Shown here: one piece after another, positions 63,415 through 64,000 of the stretch | How the letters are laid out: the number at the start of each line of letters is the position of its first letter | How positions within the stretch are numbered: position 1 is the first letter of the stretch | Assembly (NCBI GenBank): GCA_021234155.1 | Contig: JAJEKV010000017.1 | Coordinates: 17,992,372 to 18,056,371 of the forward strand | Direction of reading: 5' to 3' | Source of the DNA: Isoetes taiwanensis | Taxonomy: Eukaryota > Streptophyta > Lycopodiopsida > Isoetales > Isoetaceae | DNA: 64,000 nucleotides | Made by a program: the position numbers and the translations under genes | The notes under the pieces: model-generated | Database searches by the model: none | Told to the model about the DNA's origin: nothing | What the model saw: the letters and a program-made list of their open reading frames with translations, nothing else

Positions 63415-64000
63415 ATGTGGCTTGTGTTCATGTTCACCTATAACTCAGATATCTATTCGCGACCGCCAGCGACCATGTCTTACTCAGATGCAGTTCCGCC
63501 AGTTGGCATGGAGGAGCGTCCCCTGCCGTTTGGCTGCGAAGCGGCGGCGTTGGTCTTCCGGGCGCGTGGCGGCATCGTCGAATGGTACGCCAACTCGCAT
63601 TGTCTTAACCAGCTAGGTCTGTTGTGTGTGCTTGTTAACTGTATTTGTTTTGTTGCAGGGAATGCCACGGCATTTGGTGCCTTGTAAGAAGGGTGACGCG
63701 TCGGTTGGCGGTAGGGCCCCTGGATTGCCAGCCGGTGGATTTGCACTGCACCTGGGTGCACTCACTATGTCGACATGATACGTCGTGACCCTGGATTTCC
63801 GGGTCTGACGCGTGACGGAGCTTGGGGCCACCACCAGAGCCACCACCCAGATCTATGGTGGCCCACCGACAGACATTCCGGGCAGCTCGACGACGAGAAG
63901 ATCCTGCCAAAGCCGCACGTATGTTGGAGGCTGCCGCCAGACACAGAGAAGCGAGGAGGCAAGGCACAACAACAATGCGCCTACAGCATGTCCTAACCCC
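63415..64000. other. Unrecognised open frames at the window edge
   Basis: GC-rich, with frames on both strands. A possible plus-strand exon pair is 63475-63630 (PVGMEERPLPFGCEAAALVF), then the acceptor ttttgttgcag at about 63658. Minus-strand frames of 65-110 codons overlap it. With no family match and the window ending here, neither strand can be preferred. Confidence 0.3.

Overview
This window looks like nuclear DNA of a land plant. The evidence is spliced genes with GT-AG introns, a Ty1-copia element primed by initiator tRNA-Met, plant-type LINEs, and fragments of plant families (malectin-like and LRR-type receptor kinases, ABCG transporter, TIR1/AFB auxin receptor, BAHD acyltransferase, cytosolic acetyl-CoA carboxylase). 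Very low gene density, many nested decayed transposons, a Sola-like DNA transposon and LINEs with an L1-type ORF1 would fit a large genome of a fern, lycophyte or gymnosperm. That placement is inference. Only one host gene looks intact: a five-exon alpha/beta hydrolase of the TEX30/KANSL3 type at 59793-61352.

Layout. 1-9.1 kb: a dead LINE reverse transcriptase, a 230-bp (AG)n tract inside a diverged duplicated block, a truncated Ty1-copia (LTR, PBS, gag, broken protease and integrase), purine-rich and GGCGCC repeats, and a 5'-truncated LINE with poly(A) and 13-bp target duplication. 9.1-13.5 kb: a 351-bp tandem duplication split by a 1.4-kb solo LTR with a 5-bp target duplication. 13.5-25.3 kb: a 2.7-kb duplicated segment (13541-16219 and 22589-25272). 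Each copy holds a dead TRAF-type zinc-finger gene and a 480-bp inverted-repeat element whose centre is flipped between the copies. Between the two copies lie a malectin-like exon, an L1-type LINE on the minus strand, a second LINE ORF1 head-to-head with it, and a LINE 3' end with a pentanucleotide tail. 25.3-30.1 kb: an ABCG fragment and satellite-like repeats.

30104-37467 is a 7.4-kb DNA transposon with terminal inverted repeats, a 4-bp target duplication (GTAG) and two convergent genes. The minus-strand gene encodes a putative DDD transposase resembling the Sola superfamily. 37.5-49.9 kb: a dead receptor kinase, LINE 3' ends, and a series of host-gene fragments (BAHD, TIR1/AFB, acetyl-CoA carboxylase, an EAR-motif reading frame), all on the minus strand. 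A repeated hairpin-bearing sequence recurs among them, suggesting gene capture.

49.9-52.1 kb: GC-rich foldback elements and an unrecognised gene candidate. 52544-59605 is a PIF/Harbinger transposon with its classic pair of convergent genes (DDE nuclease and Myb/SANT-like protein). Its nuclease gene is split by a second solo LTR of the same family as the one at 11.3 kb. The Harbinger end lies 187 bp upstream of the start codon of the intact hydrolase gene. 61.8-62.4 kb carries eight copies of a palindrome (GGTTCGC-TTGG-GCGAACC). The last 1.5 kb holds only unrecognised open frames.
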